From the NCBI GenBank assembly GCA_964023205.1, contig OZ026845.1, positions 6,706,001-6,770,000 of the forward strand: 64,000 nucleotides of DNA. The letters are read 5' to 3'. The notes beneath the pieces are model-generated. The model did not search any database and was not told the origin of the DNA. It saw only the letters and a list, made by a program, of their open reading frames with translations. Below are positions 33,511 to 46,470 of the stretch, in pieces. This DNA comes from Lutraria lutraria (lineage: Eukaryota > Mollusca > Bivalvia > Venerida > Mactridae). A program made the position numbers and the translations under genes. Position 1 is the stretch's first letter. The number at the start of each line of letters is the position of its first letter.

Positions 33511-34882
33511 TAGCTAAACTATCGTTCAATTTCCAAACTTTGAATCGACATCGTTCGTCATGTTACATAATTATGTGCATGATTGTCGCTACTTATGTGA
33601 TCGCATGAGTAAAACCTGTTATGAATATTATCCGTTAAGAATATGTGATCTTATTCGGCTAAATACCGTTATTGTAGCCGACGTCAGTTTTTGAGAATAT
33701 CCCAAATTGTTGTTTTAAAAGTGACTAACTAAGTGCAAAACTACAAATGCAATCCAAAAAGAAATTCATTTTTCCATTTCTAATCGTAATAAAAAGGTTT
33801 CAGACAACAGTAAGTCGAAGTAAAGCGTAATATAGAAAATGAATTTGACTACTGTAATTTTATGAATATTCTTTGTTCGGTTCGGTTTATCATGAAATCA
33901 GAACGCTGAGTACCCAGAATCACTCCCATATGTTCTACTACATATGGAACTCATCTAAGCTGATTAAAGATCTATGTAGTGATTATTAGCGCTAATCACC
34001 GAGTATTTCCTCGTCTGTTTGTATGAGAGTGCGAAGATGATGGTCTAATTAAAAAACTGACATCATTATAATCGAATTAATTCTGAACATCGATCCGTAC
34101 TTATGACTGTGTGTTCAAAAGATCAAAAAGACGAAATGTCATTGCGCCGCCATCGTTACGTCAAGATTAAGCTATTTTTAGATTTCTATAGAATTTGTTC
34201 TTGGAATAATGGGTTCTATGTGCCAACAAGTATGTAATGGCGCCTAATAAACAAGTACAACGCATTCGCACGTTAACGCCTACAAGTACCGTAATTATAC
34301 CAGTATGCTATAAACCAATTGTCAGAATTTTGATATCATAATAATTCACTAACTATCACAATACAGATGTTGTTGTTTTTAAATTGCAGAGCGAAATATA
34401 CCAGCTTCACAAAAGCAATTACGAACATTATAATGGTTTACTCACGGCAAATTCTACAAATTAATCATTATGGCTAATTTGTCTGATCAAAACAGTTTCC
34501 CGTTTTCCCTGAAGTGTTATTTTACTAACGATTCAATTAACAAACAACACGTTGTTGACATGAAACAATATATATTTAGGTACACAGCAGTCAGCGATAA
34601 CATGTGGGTACATATTATCGTTGACTATTTGTACCTAAATGTGACGTGACAATCTAAAATGACGTATGCTATAAAAGTAACCTTCGGCAAAGTAAAGGAG
34701 GCAACACAATTGAACACATTGTACAACATCAAATATTATGAAACAAATGCACTAGATTCCGGATTAGTGTTATATATTCAGCAGGATCGTAGGAGCATGG
34801 GGGTCTAGGCTTGTCTTAGACCCTCCCCCAATTATTTCGGCTGCATTGGTATTTTAGATGAGTCTTTAACTGACTATCCCCG
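33511..34882. other. AT-rich stretch, nothing recognised
   Basis: No recognisable feature. Confidence 0.45.
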
Positions 34883-34901
34883 CCCCCCCCCCCCCCCCCC
34901 C
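34883..34901. repeat. C19 homopolymer run
   Basis: Nineteen consecutive C, preceded by CCCCG. G-quadruplex formation on the minus strand is conceivable. The length may also reflect assembly or sequencing uncertainty. Confidence 0.9.
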
Positions 34902-35313
34902 GTCAGACATAATTTAAAATTCAGATCCCCACCCGATCAGAAATTGCTTCGTACAGACCTGTTCAGAGTCTAAAACTATTCATTTGAATTAACAACTTCT
35001 GCGAAATCTGCTATACAAACATGCTAAATGCTGGATTTTACCCTCATTTATCGAGTGATATTTGTATAGATTTCTTCTTAATAGTTCATTGCAACAAGAA
35101 GTCAAGTTGTTTTTATACCAAAACTTACTTTCACTGAAACTCAGATATTCACAATTTCATTAGAAGCCGTCTAGTACATGATTTGCTTAAGTATCAGTTC
35201 TGGACAATGATATGAACCTCAAGTGTTTATCTGCTGAATACTTAAGAACGTTGTATCTTAAATGCTCCATTATTCTAAAAAACAAGAAAATGATTTTCTC
35301 CTGCAGTATCATT

Positions 35314-35481
35314 TACAGTCAAACCCCAGAGAGCGATAACTGCACTAGTAAGACCTCACCAATGTAGCGACAATTTATTTCCGTTATTCAATATTTTCCC
35401 GATTTTCAATGAGACCGTCTAAATGTTAGGACTGATTTGTTTGGTTCCAACAAGTAGCTTTGGTAGCAAGGATTTACTGTA
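35314..35481. repeat. MITE H with CAGT..ACTG ends flanked by TA
   Basis: The left end reads TA then CAGTCAAACCCCAGAGAGCG. The right end reads GCAAGGATTTACTG then TA. The inverted match is limited to roughly the outer 12 bp (CAGTCAAACC against CAGTAAATCC). The TA on both sides fits a Tc1/mariner-type non-autonomous element. Confidence 0.5.
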
Positions 35482-35823
35482 CATGTGTACGACATTCACT
35501 TTCTCAGATTTTATCTTTATCATACTTACGAACTGCAAAAACTGTGTTTATCAAAAAAATATTATTTAGAAGATTAGATTCGTACAAAAATACCTACGGT
35601 AGGAATGGAAACTCATTTACTTTTCAATGAAATCCTCATCAAAGACGTCGACGTATATCTTGTTCATGTTGTTTTTGTGTATGATTAATTAATCAATATA
35701 CATCATAATGATTTCTTAACGTTAAATTTCCTGTGCGCTGAAGTAATATAATAATTTTACATCTAAAGAACGCAATACAGTAAATCACAGTTATAGTAAA
35801 TTCCGGGCAGTCAAATATTTATT

Positions 35824-36085
35824 AAATGGGTTTTACGCCCCTTTTAACGGTATTCCAGTTATATACGACTGGCGGTTTACCTATCAAGGTTCGGACTGCA
35901 TTTTAACCAGTACTTACTTATCATACCACACGGTGCCGACAACTTCTCCACATATGACGGAAAATCAACCGTGTTCTCAAATTTTCATCGACGGGTATGA
36001 TCTGTCCCGACCAAGATTTAAACCCGGATTACCGGGTTGCAAGTCAAGCGTACGCACCACTTGACCGCGTGGACTCGCTGATATT
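35824..36085 (-). repeat. SINE family C, full-length, minus strand
   Basis: In reverse complement: CGCGGTCAAGTGGTGCGTAC (A-box region), CCGGGTTTAAATCTTGGTCG (B-box region), GATCATACCCGTCGATGAAA, TTGATTTTCCGTCATATGTG, GTAAGTACTGGTTAAAATGC, then TTGATAGGTAAACCGCCAGT and CGTATATAACTGGAATACCG, with tail AAAGGGGCGTAAAACCC. Its 3' part gives the clearest single-copy counterpart of the 30-bp minisatellite unit. Confidence 0.8.
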
Positions 36086-38402
36086 TGTACAAATGAAGTT
36101 TTAAAACACTGACCTCACCAAGGGATGATTCTGTGGTTCGGCTTATCAACAGCCATAAATTATGTTGAGTTTGTCCTTCTGCAGGAGGGGTCATATCATA
36201 TTTCTAGCCCATTCACAGAACCAGTCCAGACATCGTTTTCGGCCACCGACTGTCGGTGATCCGTCCTTAGTCAAAATCACCACAACTGAAATAAAAGTGA
36301 CGTCTTCGGGGGGAAATAAATACTCTTTCTACTCTTCACTATCTATAATCAAGTTCGTTATCAATGTGTGTTACTGTTTAAGCCATGAGACTAAATTGTG
36401 TGCAAAAATAGCAATCGGTTCATTGCAGTTTTATTCAAAAACTAGAGTCGACATTTCATGCTAATTCGCCTTTTTGTGTTCCCACAACACTGCATAAGCT
36501 AAAGCTATTGGTAACCACGTATTACAGTCTTGGCAAGCCTCAAATAGCGTCCAGCTAAATACCAAAGCAACCATATATTTAATGATTTAGCGAGATGTTT
36601 TTTCGACTTGTTATTAAATGGATTTAACATTGTGGTTTTACTATTATAGAAAAATATCTATGAATGTCACTTGATTAATAATAAGCATCATCATTATCAT
36701 CAACACCAACGACAGCAGCTGCAACGACAACACAAAAAACAATAACACTTTAAGTTTATATCTGTACCCATTATATTATATGTTGTTGGGGTCTTGTCAG
36801 GTTAATTAGTTATCATTACAGGACTTTGCTCTCTTTTGGCAATGTTCTTGATCGCTTAAATCGCCTGACAAATCACAATATCTGGACAACGACATACTGT
36901 TCTCATGACATAACCATTTCTTTCTGACAATCATTTCCGTCAAACTGGCATTTAGGTCAACGAAATATGTCTTACAGATTCTAAAAGACAGGAAAATAGC
37001 TTTTCAGACAAGAGACATTAACCATCCTCTTAAGGTATCACTTTGATCTATTTAGATGAACAAAAGCAATTTATTTATAGGACTATGGTTGTCAGTTGTT
37101 GAATTAGGTGGCACTTGTTGAAATTTTTGTCAGAATTAGTAGATCCCTGACGATCATGCTGTGGCGAATTGTTGCAAAATTTTAAATGTCAAATTGTAAG
37201 ACATTTGTCTAAGGTAACCGAGAGTTAACAGAGTATATGAGATTTAAATTTATTTGATTATTGTTTTAGTGTTCAAATCGAAGCCGAGTTTGCAGACTAA
37301 ATCAATGGACTGCTTTACTTGTTAGCAAGTTGTAACATATTACTGGTCTCATATTTTACTTGATCAATACATTTCTTTTTTGCTTTTGTTTGTTCGATGC
37401 AATAAAGTAAAATGTCATAATGCTAATGTCGAACATAATTCCGAAGTCATTATAAGTATTGATGTTTTTAGACACGCACATTTCGTTCCAACATTTAGTT
37501 GATACGATAAAGTCGCTGCCCGTTTCAATGAAAGGATCTGATTTCAGCTCGTAAATCGCAAGCATTTAAATCAATCAGATAAGATGTATAAAATCCGAGC
37601 CCAGTTGACGCAAAGGCGAACACGACCACCGTATTGACTTACCAGACGTCACTGAGTTAATTAACAGATTTACGAACAATTTATCATGCTTAGTGACTGT
37701 ATGAATAAAATAGGATGTTTGAGATAACGTGCCGCTAAAATATAGTTCAAACAAAATTGTAAATAACATACGGACAATTTCGTTACTTTTATCAGCACAA
37801 TTTATGGGAATTAGACATTTGGCGTTCTTAAATGCAGGAATAAACACATAAGAACGTTAAACGTCCAATTTGCGTTGATGATGTCGAACGAGAAAAATAT
37901 TTTGCCGCACTGACTTGTCTACCGAACTAACCAATTTGGCATATGAACGAAACTGATTCAACAGTGGATCGTCCAGTGTAAAAAATCATCATTTAATCAC
38001 AAAATTTCATTTGAATTTAATGATAAATTATATATTACTATGTAAAAAGCGATGGTATATTCATCAAGAGCAGCTACAATAAAACGATGTTGACAAGGAA
38101 AGAATATATATCAACAGAACCCCCATAGTACACACATAACTGTTGGTCCTGTAAGTATGGTTTAGACTAGGTCGTATTGTTTACATAATTGGCAGTCATT
38201 GGGCATTACTACAGAAAGCTATCCCAACCTAAACATATCTTCTATCAGAAATATCGGTTGCTCAAGTCAATTTTGCAAACGTTAAAGTTCATTGCTTTAA
38301 ATATAACACCAAAATAACACGAGGTGTCAGTTCTACAACTTTTAACTAAAAACAATATAATCTCTTAAAAAACGATAGTTGAGAGTGAACATGTTATGCT
38401 TT
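36086..38402. other. AT-rich stretch, nothing recognised
   Basis: There is a short CAT/CAA/CAG-rich triplet tract near 36690-36745. Other open frames (up to 100 codons) have no recognisable family. Confidence 0.45.
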
Positions 38403-38569
38403 CCATGGCCGCCATTCGCTCGGCGCACATGCATTTTTGATGCGGACCAAAGTACAACGTTTGTCTACTTCCGTCGTGCAATTGTTGCACTAGTCCCAGT
38501 TATATATTTTCACCGCAAGTTTAAATAAGTTCAATTTCCACGAGTACTTTCAGCACTTTGATTTCTCTA
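38403..38569 (-). repeat. Dispersed repeat F, copy 2 (inverted)
   Basis: The reverse complement matches 33353-33510. The best block is ACTTTGGTCCGCATCAAAAA followed by GTGCGCCGAGCGAATGGCGG. Confidence 0.6.
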
Positions 38570-39129
38570 GGAATTCCTGTTATATTTCAGATATTTATAG
38601 TTCAAAACCAACAAACACAATATTCATGTTTTCAATCAAAGAATGACAGTCTGCAGGACTTCCGGAATATTGAAGAAAATTTAATAAAGCTGCATCACAA
38701 ATCAAGTCCGCATGTCAAAAAACCGACTGACCTGTCCCATATGTGGAACTTTCATGATGCTGGAGATATCAGAATATGGTTTCTTAGATTCCACACAACA
38801 ACCATTCGTGAATTAAAAATATCTGTATTTCGTCTAGTGAAATGCAATTCCCAATTAATCATAATAAAATGATTCTTTATAACAGATAGGCCAACCATGA
38901 ATGTTATCGACTAAGGTTTTGTGTCAGTTATATATGGCGCATGCTAAACGTGCATTAGCTATTGTTTTTAGATAGCTGTCTTGGAATACTCCGGCGATGC
39001 TCGATAAAAGATTTTCGTAAAATGGCTTTCAAAATGTGAATACTTTATGCGCTGAGCGGATCCAATCTGCGCTACACTGCTAAAGAAAATATAATGAAAC
39101 AAATGCTGACATCATTTAGGAAGTAAAAG

Positions 39130-39440
39130 TGAGTAGGAGTGGTTCGGTGGTCTAGTAGTAACGCGTTTGACCACTAATCGAAAGTTCTCGGCTCCATCTT
39201 CCAATATTTCTTGGAACATTGTCAGTGTCTTCATATCAACAAGCGAACCAAATACTGTGTTTAGAAAATCCAAGTAAACGGATGAGACGTGCATCGGCCA
39301 CGATATAGAACCAGGAAATTATTAAAGATAAAAGTATGGATACAAATTGCCCAGTTCTCCTGTCATCTTCTTTTCTCTCTCGGGGGGGGGGGGGGGGTTG
39401 AAATGAACTCCGTCGAGTGGCCCTTCGAACAGCAGACACA
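39130..39440 (+). repeat. SINE family B copy with a G16 run
   Basis: The A box at 39148-39158 (TGGTCTAGTAG) is followed by GTAACGCGTTTGACCAC and a degenerate B-box region. The body has GTGTTTAGAAAATCC, GGATGAGACGTGCATCGG and GGATACAAATTGCCCAG. The 3' CTCTCTC block is followed by 16 G (39382-39397), where other copies have a short GGGG. Confidence 0.75.
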
Positions 39441-42400
39441 CATTCAAACATTCAAAAAGAAAGTAAACGAGTTATCAATTTCATTCATGTAACTCAATTG
39501 TAACTTTTAATAACTTGATTTCTTTTAAATTGAACAGTATCTTGAATTTGAAGTAGTGTATATAATATTGAACACAATATCAGACGTTCGTGTAGTTATT
39601 AAATAAAACGAATGTAACGAACAGGAAGAGCCTCCTACCTGAGTACATCAAGTTAGTCACGCACGACAAAACTATTCAAGTGGACATCAAGATATTGCAG
39701 AGGTAGCAGCTGCAACTCTAAATATTCCTGATGAATAACGGAGATGAGACCATGATGGGTGAACTCTTCTATATCTTATAGAATGGAAAGTTACAAATAG
39801 TATTCTTCTCTCTGGTGTATTGCTAATCGCATTGGTTTCATTTTGTAAATGACACTATTCCAGGAATTTTTAATAGGATTATTATACTGTATACATGTAT
39901 ATGTTATTTAATTGAATTTCAAAATGAAAACATTTGATATTTCTAGTTGCGTTCAAGTCAGTTCAACGTTCGATCAAACCAGATAAGGCAATACACTTTC
40001 GGAGGTGTTTACTTTACCTAAGTTCATGAATGAATGTGAACGTTCGTATATAAACCGTCTGTTAACAGCATGGAAATTCGAGCATCTTTATAAATAAACA
40101 TGTTTCACATTTCAGTTTTAAATAATTCACTAAATACACATTGATTGACGGAAGCAATTATTAGCTTTGGTTAGATTCTAATTAAGATTAATTGCCTTGT
40201 CTATGTGATAAACTGGTGTGGTATTCTGGCTGCTTACCAATAAAAACAAACCTGATAAAACTATTGAACTTAAATGTGTCATGTGAAAAACAGAATGGTT
40301 TGAGTTGTATGTAGGGTCATGTAAGGTTTCGCCCAACCACCAGACAGTTAAATCATTGGGTTAAACATCTTATATATAAGGCTAATAAACAGCAGACAGA
40401 TAAACACCGATTGGGAAAATGGTCTCTGTTCGAAGACCCAAAGTAGGCCGATTTTAAAGTAGCGATAATTATTTTGTACTTTAGATATATACATGTATCT
40501 TATTAATTGTAATGGGCTCACCTCACATATAACCTTGAAACAACACCCTAGTCTTAAAGATAATAGTTACGAGAAAAGCGAATGCAAGACGAAAAAAGGT
40601 GCATGAATCGAACATCTCTATTAATGCATATGAAATTGAATACAATACAACCATGGTGTAAAGAAGACATTGACTTGCATGATGAGGACAAGATTCCCAG
40701 TTTCAAGTTCTGTAAAATGACTAATACTCTGTATGCCATTCATCCGATATAATGAAATTAGGATATGAAATAAATAAAATATGACATAATAACCTTAGAT
40801 ATTTCGTAAAGAAGTATTACATTATTCACCGAGACACGTATTAATACGGATTGAAATATAGTGGTTTATATTCAAAGACGGGCGAGTTTGTTCATCATTT
40901 CAAAACGTATGTCTATTGAAGTACATAACTTACAGTTCAAAGACATTTCCGTCAATTTTTTATCTGGCGCTAGAATTTATCACAACTCACTTTCTGTTAT
41001 CATTACAAATAATCATATGAATGAACTCCATGTAATAAGTATATTGAAACAGACAGTTGGTGGTGCCTACCATGAGGTGTTTGAAATTCCTTGCGTCACT
41101 TTGAATAATGTTTCAGCCATACAAAAATGCTATATTTTTTCAAATTTGGCAAAGATGTTGTTGCATTTAAAAACCCGTTGTATGTCAGATAAAGATCTTA
41201 TGTATAGAATTGTGAAATAAATCCAGTCTTTCCATCGTGTATTCATCACCCACAAATAAACCACAAAACAGACGACAACTTAATGATATTAAAAACTCGA
41301 ATAAAATTGCCTTTTCGTTCATGGAATATTTAGTAGAAATAATTTGTCAGAGTAGATTGATAGATCGTTCCTCAGTGATCTGTCAGATATATAATTGTGT
41401 TGTCTGGTTAAAATCACCCAAAGGACATGAAAAGAAACACACCATTGCAAGCCGCTGGAATCACTTTAAATAAAAACACTATTATTTAATACACTAGTAC
41501 TATACATGTACATACAATTTCAAACGCAAGCTCTATACCTTTAATTTTTGCACGGTTTGCTAATATTTTAGAATAAAGGCGAAGGAAACATACAGCCAGA
41601 ATGTGGAGTTTGCTCACAGTTCGAATAATACAGTCAGAGATGGCATTGTTTTTTTCCATGCAAATTGGTCAAATGTAATTTTCTCGATTGTCGCAAAACC
41701 AATTAAATCTGAAAAAAAATCTGTTTCTTTAATCAGCGATGCATTCAATTGATAAAGTGCATTATGCAACAGTCTCATAAATGCTACATCTAAAAAACAA
41801 ATGAGTGCGTGCTGCTCATACGTATAAGCATAATTCTTCTGATGTTTATGCAACAATAAAAGAAAAAGTGAAAGAAAATGCCAGTAACACTACTGAGAGT
41901 ATTAAACATTGGATTGACAACGTTCTATTATGTTATACAGTTATCATGTAACGACGGCCGTAATGCGAAGCGCAGCGTGACAGAATGTCAATTATTTCGA
42001 TAAATGTCAGACAGAGGATAAGTTGCGTGGGTATACGTTATTGTGCGTTTTCATGCTTTGCCGCAGTAAATTTCCTTTCCAAAGTGACAATCATTCGGAC
42101 AGTTTTGGAATAGTGTAAGTAGTAACTCAGCGTAATAGAAAGTATTCATTACCCTTTTTATAAGTATTTTCAGAAAAGCACGACATTGTCACTGATAGAA
42201 ACTGACAATGACTTCGCTTTGCAATCTTCTTTTTTGCTTCAACTTTCAGATGTGCGTGCTTTGCTGTGCATTGATTTCATTCTAAGTTCATTACAATATG
42301 ACGTTACCACTAAGTCTTTTTTAATAATGCCCCTAAGTACCGATGTTAGTTACGTTTCGTATACGTAATAGTCTATTCGTAACATTTCGACTGACGTTGG

Positions 42401-43099
42401 AATGTTCGTGTCAATGTACCATAAAAACTTAAACCTTACTTTATCTGGCATTGCTTCAAATTAATAAATCAACAAGAACTATTTGGTTATAAATCACGTG
42501 GGTCATTAGGCAGAGGCCAATTCCCCGGTGTAATGTATAAATGCCAAACAAAAAAGACATTTTCAGTGTTTTCAAATAGAAAATAAGAAAAACAACATCA
42601 CAATGACTTCCTTATAATCATTTTTATATCTAATTAAACTCCGTACCTTTGGGGTTATAAGCTGAAACCGCCTTATACACGTTGATAATATCAAGTGCTC
42701 TGCTTGACGACAGCTGGTCACTCCTAGCTATTACTAAGGACTGAGGTATTGAAGCATGCTCGGTTGATGGTGTGATGCTGTTTTATTTGTTGTAAATGTA
42801 TTCGCATTTCCGTGCATCATTACAACACAGGAAATACACGGTTGCATTGCAGAGTCAAACGCTAATTACCACGAGACAGAACAAGTTACACTTGATTGAC
42901 TCAAATAATGTTGTGTGGAATAATGAATATTGATGCAGTCGCGATAAAACCGTAGAATACTACTTTTTGTTATTATATTGTCGATGACAAGTCATGTTTT
43001 GCTTTATTTGCCTGCGTTAAATATTTGTTCCGCATATAATTGTGATTGTGTAATATCATACACTGATTAATAAAATAATTGTTAGCATGTCACGTACAT
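39441..43099. other. AT-rich stretch, no recognised gene
   Basis: The longest frame here is at 40861-41220 (first ATG at 40906, 105 codons). It has no signal peptide, repeat or motif that I recognise. A rough stop-codon-frequency estimate gives about one frame this long per window by chance. No gene is called. Confidence 0.45.
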
Positions 43100-43278
43100 A
43101 CATCCAAACCTATGTTTGCAGCCACCTCCGAATAAAAGCCACCTGTACATAAAGACGTTTCCTTGAACCGCGTCAATGATTCTTTAGAACAAGCTGACTC
43201 CAGAATTAAGGTCATCATCCAATAAAGGCCACCTTTTGTCATTCCCAAGGGTTGCCTTTGTTCACAGGTTAGATTGTA
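43100..43278 (+). repeat. MITE family E copy 2
   Basis: Left end CCAAACCTATGTTTGCAGCC and ACCTCCGAATAAAAGCCACC. Right end TTGCCTTTGTTCACAGGTTAGATTGTA, read in parts. The right end in reverse gives TACAATCTAACCTGTG, an inverted match to the TACAGTCAAACCTGTG outer end preserved at 31675-31690. Confidence 0.65.
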
Positions 43279-46135
43279 CATCTATATTAATTGGAAGGTA
43301 AGCTGTAGAAATGATATTTATACTATACATACAAACATTACAATATCTACCTTTATAAATACTCCTAGATCATACATTGTCGGGATGTGTTGCGCAATAA
43401 CAATCTTAACAACAGATAAAACGTAGTTATGAAACCCGAGAGTATAACAAATGAAATAACAAGAACGTCTTCGAATCCGTATTAAACAGCAATTTGCGTC
43501 TGCACGTGTTATGAAGACAACCGAGAATCATCTTTAACGATGTTTTATCTTCAAATGATTTCGTGAAAGTCTTAAGTGAATTACGTCTTAAATAAGAGAA
43601 GAGTAATAGAATTGTTGAATCCAAAACATTGCTTGCAATCAACCACACGAATGTACGACAAAGTGAATTATGAGATGCGTGTCAAGGCCAATGTCATGCA
43701 AAAGCCAAATAATTACGCATATTGATCAATATTGGATTTGTGAAACACCAAATTGCACAATCAGGATTGAAATATCGCAATATATACTGTTCATTTCAAT
43801 CATTTAATGCCAGCATTTAGCTTGCTAATTTTCTAATAGTATCAAAAGCACAGCATGCGGGTTTCAATATAAATAGTTTCAATTATGAATGGTGTGCGTA
43901 CTGATTTCTCGTATTCTGTTCCGTGTGATTCTCTAACCATGAATTTAAATATAACGCCTATCAAATTTGAATCACAAATGTGATTGCCTTATTCTAAAAT
44001 ATGCGATTAGATTGATAACATTACAATTAAATGCTTTTATCTGAATTAGTTACCAATTCAGACCCAATTTTTGTGTTATTTGTGAAGTATTATTAATCCA
44101 TTTCTACTTATGTCGCGTCTATTAGAATGTCTTGATATGCAGAAACAAGGGTTTGTCTGTGTTTTGAATTCAAATTTAAACAATGTCAAGAACGAATCAA
44201 AACATGTTAACCCTACATTGGTAGCACATTTTTTTATATGAGGCTAAAATGGTATTATGGAATTCACATAAGATACGTTAATGTCACTGCGTGGTTGCTC
44301 TTCTCTTTCTAACATATTTTTTTGTAATAAAGAATGTCGATGTTTGCTTTTTAATAAACCTTTTGTAAGCTCTTAATTTTCTCCAAATTGTAAATACAAC
44401 TGGTTATGTTGTTTGATCTAATGACTAGCCTGTGTGCGTTATAGCAAAAACATAATTAAAAAAAACATTGAACAAGGGCGACAATTTAAACATTTTGCGC
44501 AAAAAGTTGTTTAGGAATGCTCGCGGAAGTCAAAAGAAAACATCTGTAAACAACTCACGATACTTTTCATCCTGAAATAGATACAAATGTATTAGCTACG
44601 ATACAGGAAGTGACTGGAGTTCTTACAGAACGATATGAATGATTTATTCCGTGAATCTCGATTGTTAGTAACATATCACATTTAAAACTGTCGGTTTCGG
44701 TTTATGAATATTGCAATAAACCTAAAACAGGAAATGCATTGATATGGTAATGCGTCAGTTTCCAAATGGAAAGTTGCAATTTTGAACCAATCCCAAACAA
44801 CCCCATCTTCTAAGATATCAAGATTTGAAATTGTTACTGTAACCCGTTTAATGGGTTTGATACAGCAGAAACTCCTTACAAATATGCTGGTGTACAGTTA
44901 GCGACCCAATTTTTAAAGAAAATCTCTCGACTAAAACAAAATTAGAAATTTTGAGACCAAGTTTCTTTTTCGTTTTTTTATTTAAGTCATTCGCTTTCAA
45001 TACAAGCAAAATGTCAATGTAACTAAAAATGCCTACTTGTCTATAACCCCCCCCCCCCCAAAGGAAAGATAAAACGTTCAGGTGGGGCTAGAGGACTTGA
45101 CCTACATACCAAAGTAATTCCCAATAAGTTCATGATCCATATTACATACAAAGTGAGATATTTTTATTTCATTATAATATTATTAATTTATAGCAATTTC
45201 GGTTTGATAGGTACACCATACAATGTGCGTGCAGGCGAGGGTGTGTTTGTTTGTTGTGATGGGCAACTTATGTCTTTATGTATTTCCTTTTGGTGATTTG
45301 GATCTTTTGTTTTAAGTTGAAGCTCTTTATTTCATGTAGCATCTCTTTATTTTATGTTGTTTCTCTTTGGAATTTGCATGATTTTTCTAGGATGGCGAGT
45401 GTGTCAGAAATTCGCTCGTTAACCCTAACTCACTGCGTCAGATACAAAGCCAATTAAGTTATCATATCACAGGATGACAAGTTAATATGACAAGTACATT
45501 ATACGCACTAATGCTCTTCGTATAACCTATTACAAATTTGATATACAAAATAATAACCTTGTGGTAAAGAAACTATCCAGAACATGCGCCTGTCATAGCA
45601 GTTACAGAGAAATTACATGTGTAATGTCAAACAAATTACGTTTTGTTTTGTGAGAGAATACACATATCGCATAGTTCTGTTGTATGGTTTATTTATCTCC
45701 TTGTCCTGACTTGAATTAAAATTTGTTTTTGTCAGAGCAGATAATGCGCAGTTTGTTTCGTTTTATATTTTATCCTTCATGTGTCCTCGCCCTGAAATTA
45801 TAAATCTTGAGTTCATCTCTGAGGTAAAATCTCGTATCTTGTCTTTTATTGTTTCTAAGTTACAATTATGAAATTATTTATACATAACTAGTATTCTGAC
45901 AGCATAATTGATTTGCACATGTATTTAGATGTCCACCCGCTCTATCTTTTCTACCGTAAATCATGAAGAATGAAATGGAGATTTGGGGTCGTAGACCGTC
46001 CTCAAGTTTAACAACTCCGGGACCTGGTATTCCGAATGGTCTGCAGTTTGTAATCAAACAAACTTGTATAACACCGAGGTAGTACCTGTTTAGTAAATGA
46101 ACGTGCTACTTGCTTTTTGGCTGTATGTTTTTCAC
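43279..46135. other. AT-rich stretch; C13 run near 45047
   Basis: No gene was recognised. A run of 13 C lies at 45047-45059. Confidence 0.45.
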
Positions 46136-46470
46136 AAATAACTATTCGTATCACTTCGTCCAAGTCCGCAATTCACAAATCCCTATTAGCACTGCTTTGT
46201 CCAAGTTCGTTATTCGCATTTTTTTGTTCAAGTTGGCAATTCACAAATCGCTATTCGCATTTTTTTGTTCAAGTTGGCAATTCACAAATCGCTATTCGCA
46301 TCTTTTTGTTCAAGTTGGCAATTCACAAATAGCAATTCGCATCTTTTTGTTCAAGTTGGCAATTCACAAATCGCTTTTCGCATTGCTTTGTTAAGATATT
46401 CTCAAATCGTTTATTCGCCAGGCTTTGTTCAAGTCAACAATTCACAAAAAACGCATCGCTCTGACCAAGT
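46136..46470. repeat. 41-bp minisatellite, about 8 units
   Basis: CAAGTTGGCAATTCACAAAT recurs at 46229, 46270, 46311 and 46352, exactly 41 bp apart, each followed by a CGCTATTCGCAT-type segment and a T-rich TTTTTTGTT. Degenerate units extend left to about 46136 and right to about 46470, including one unit shortened to about 27 bp near 46202. Since 41 is not a multiple of three, the three overlapping plus frames encode the same rotating peptide and are not genes. Confidence 0.92.

Noticed and set aside
40861..41220. 119-codon plus frame as a gene
   Set aside because: It starts at GTG (first ATG at 40906) with no recognisable domain. A rough estimate from stop-codon frequency gives about one such frame per window by chance.
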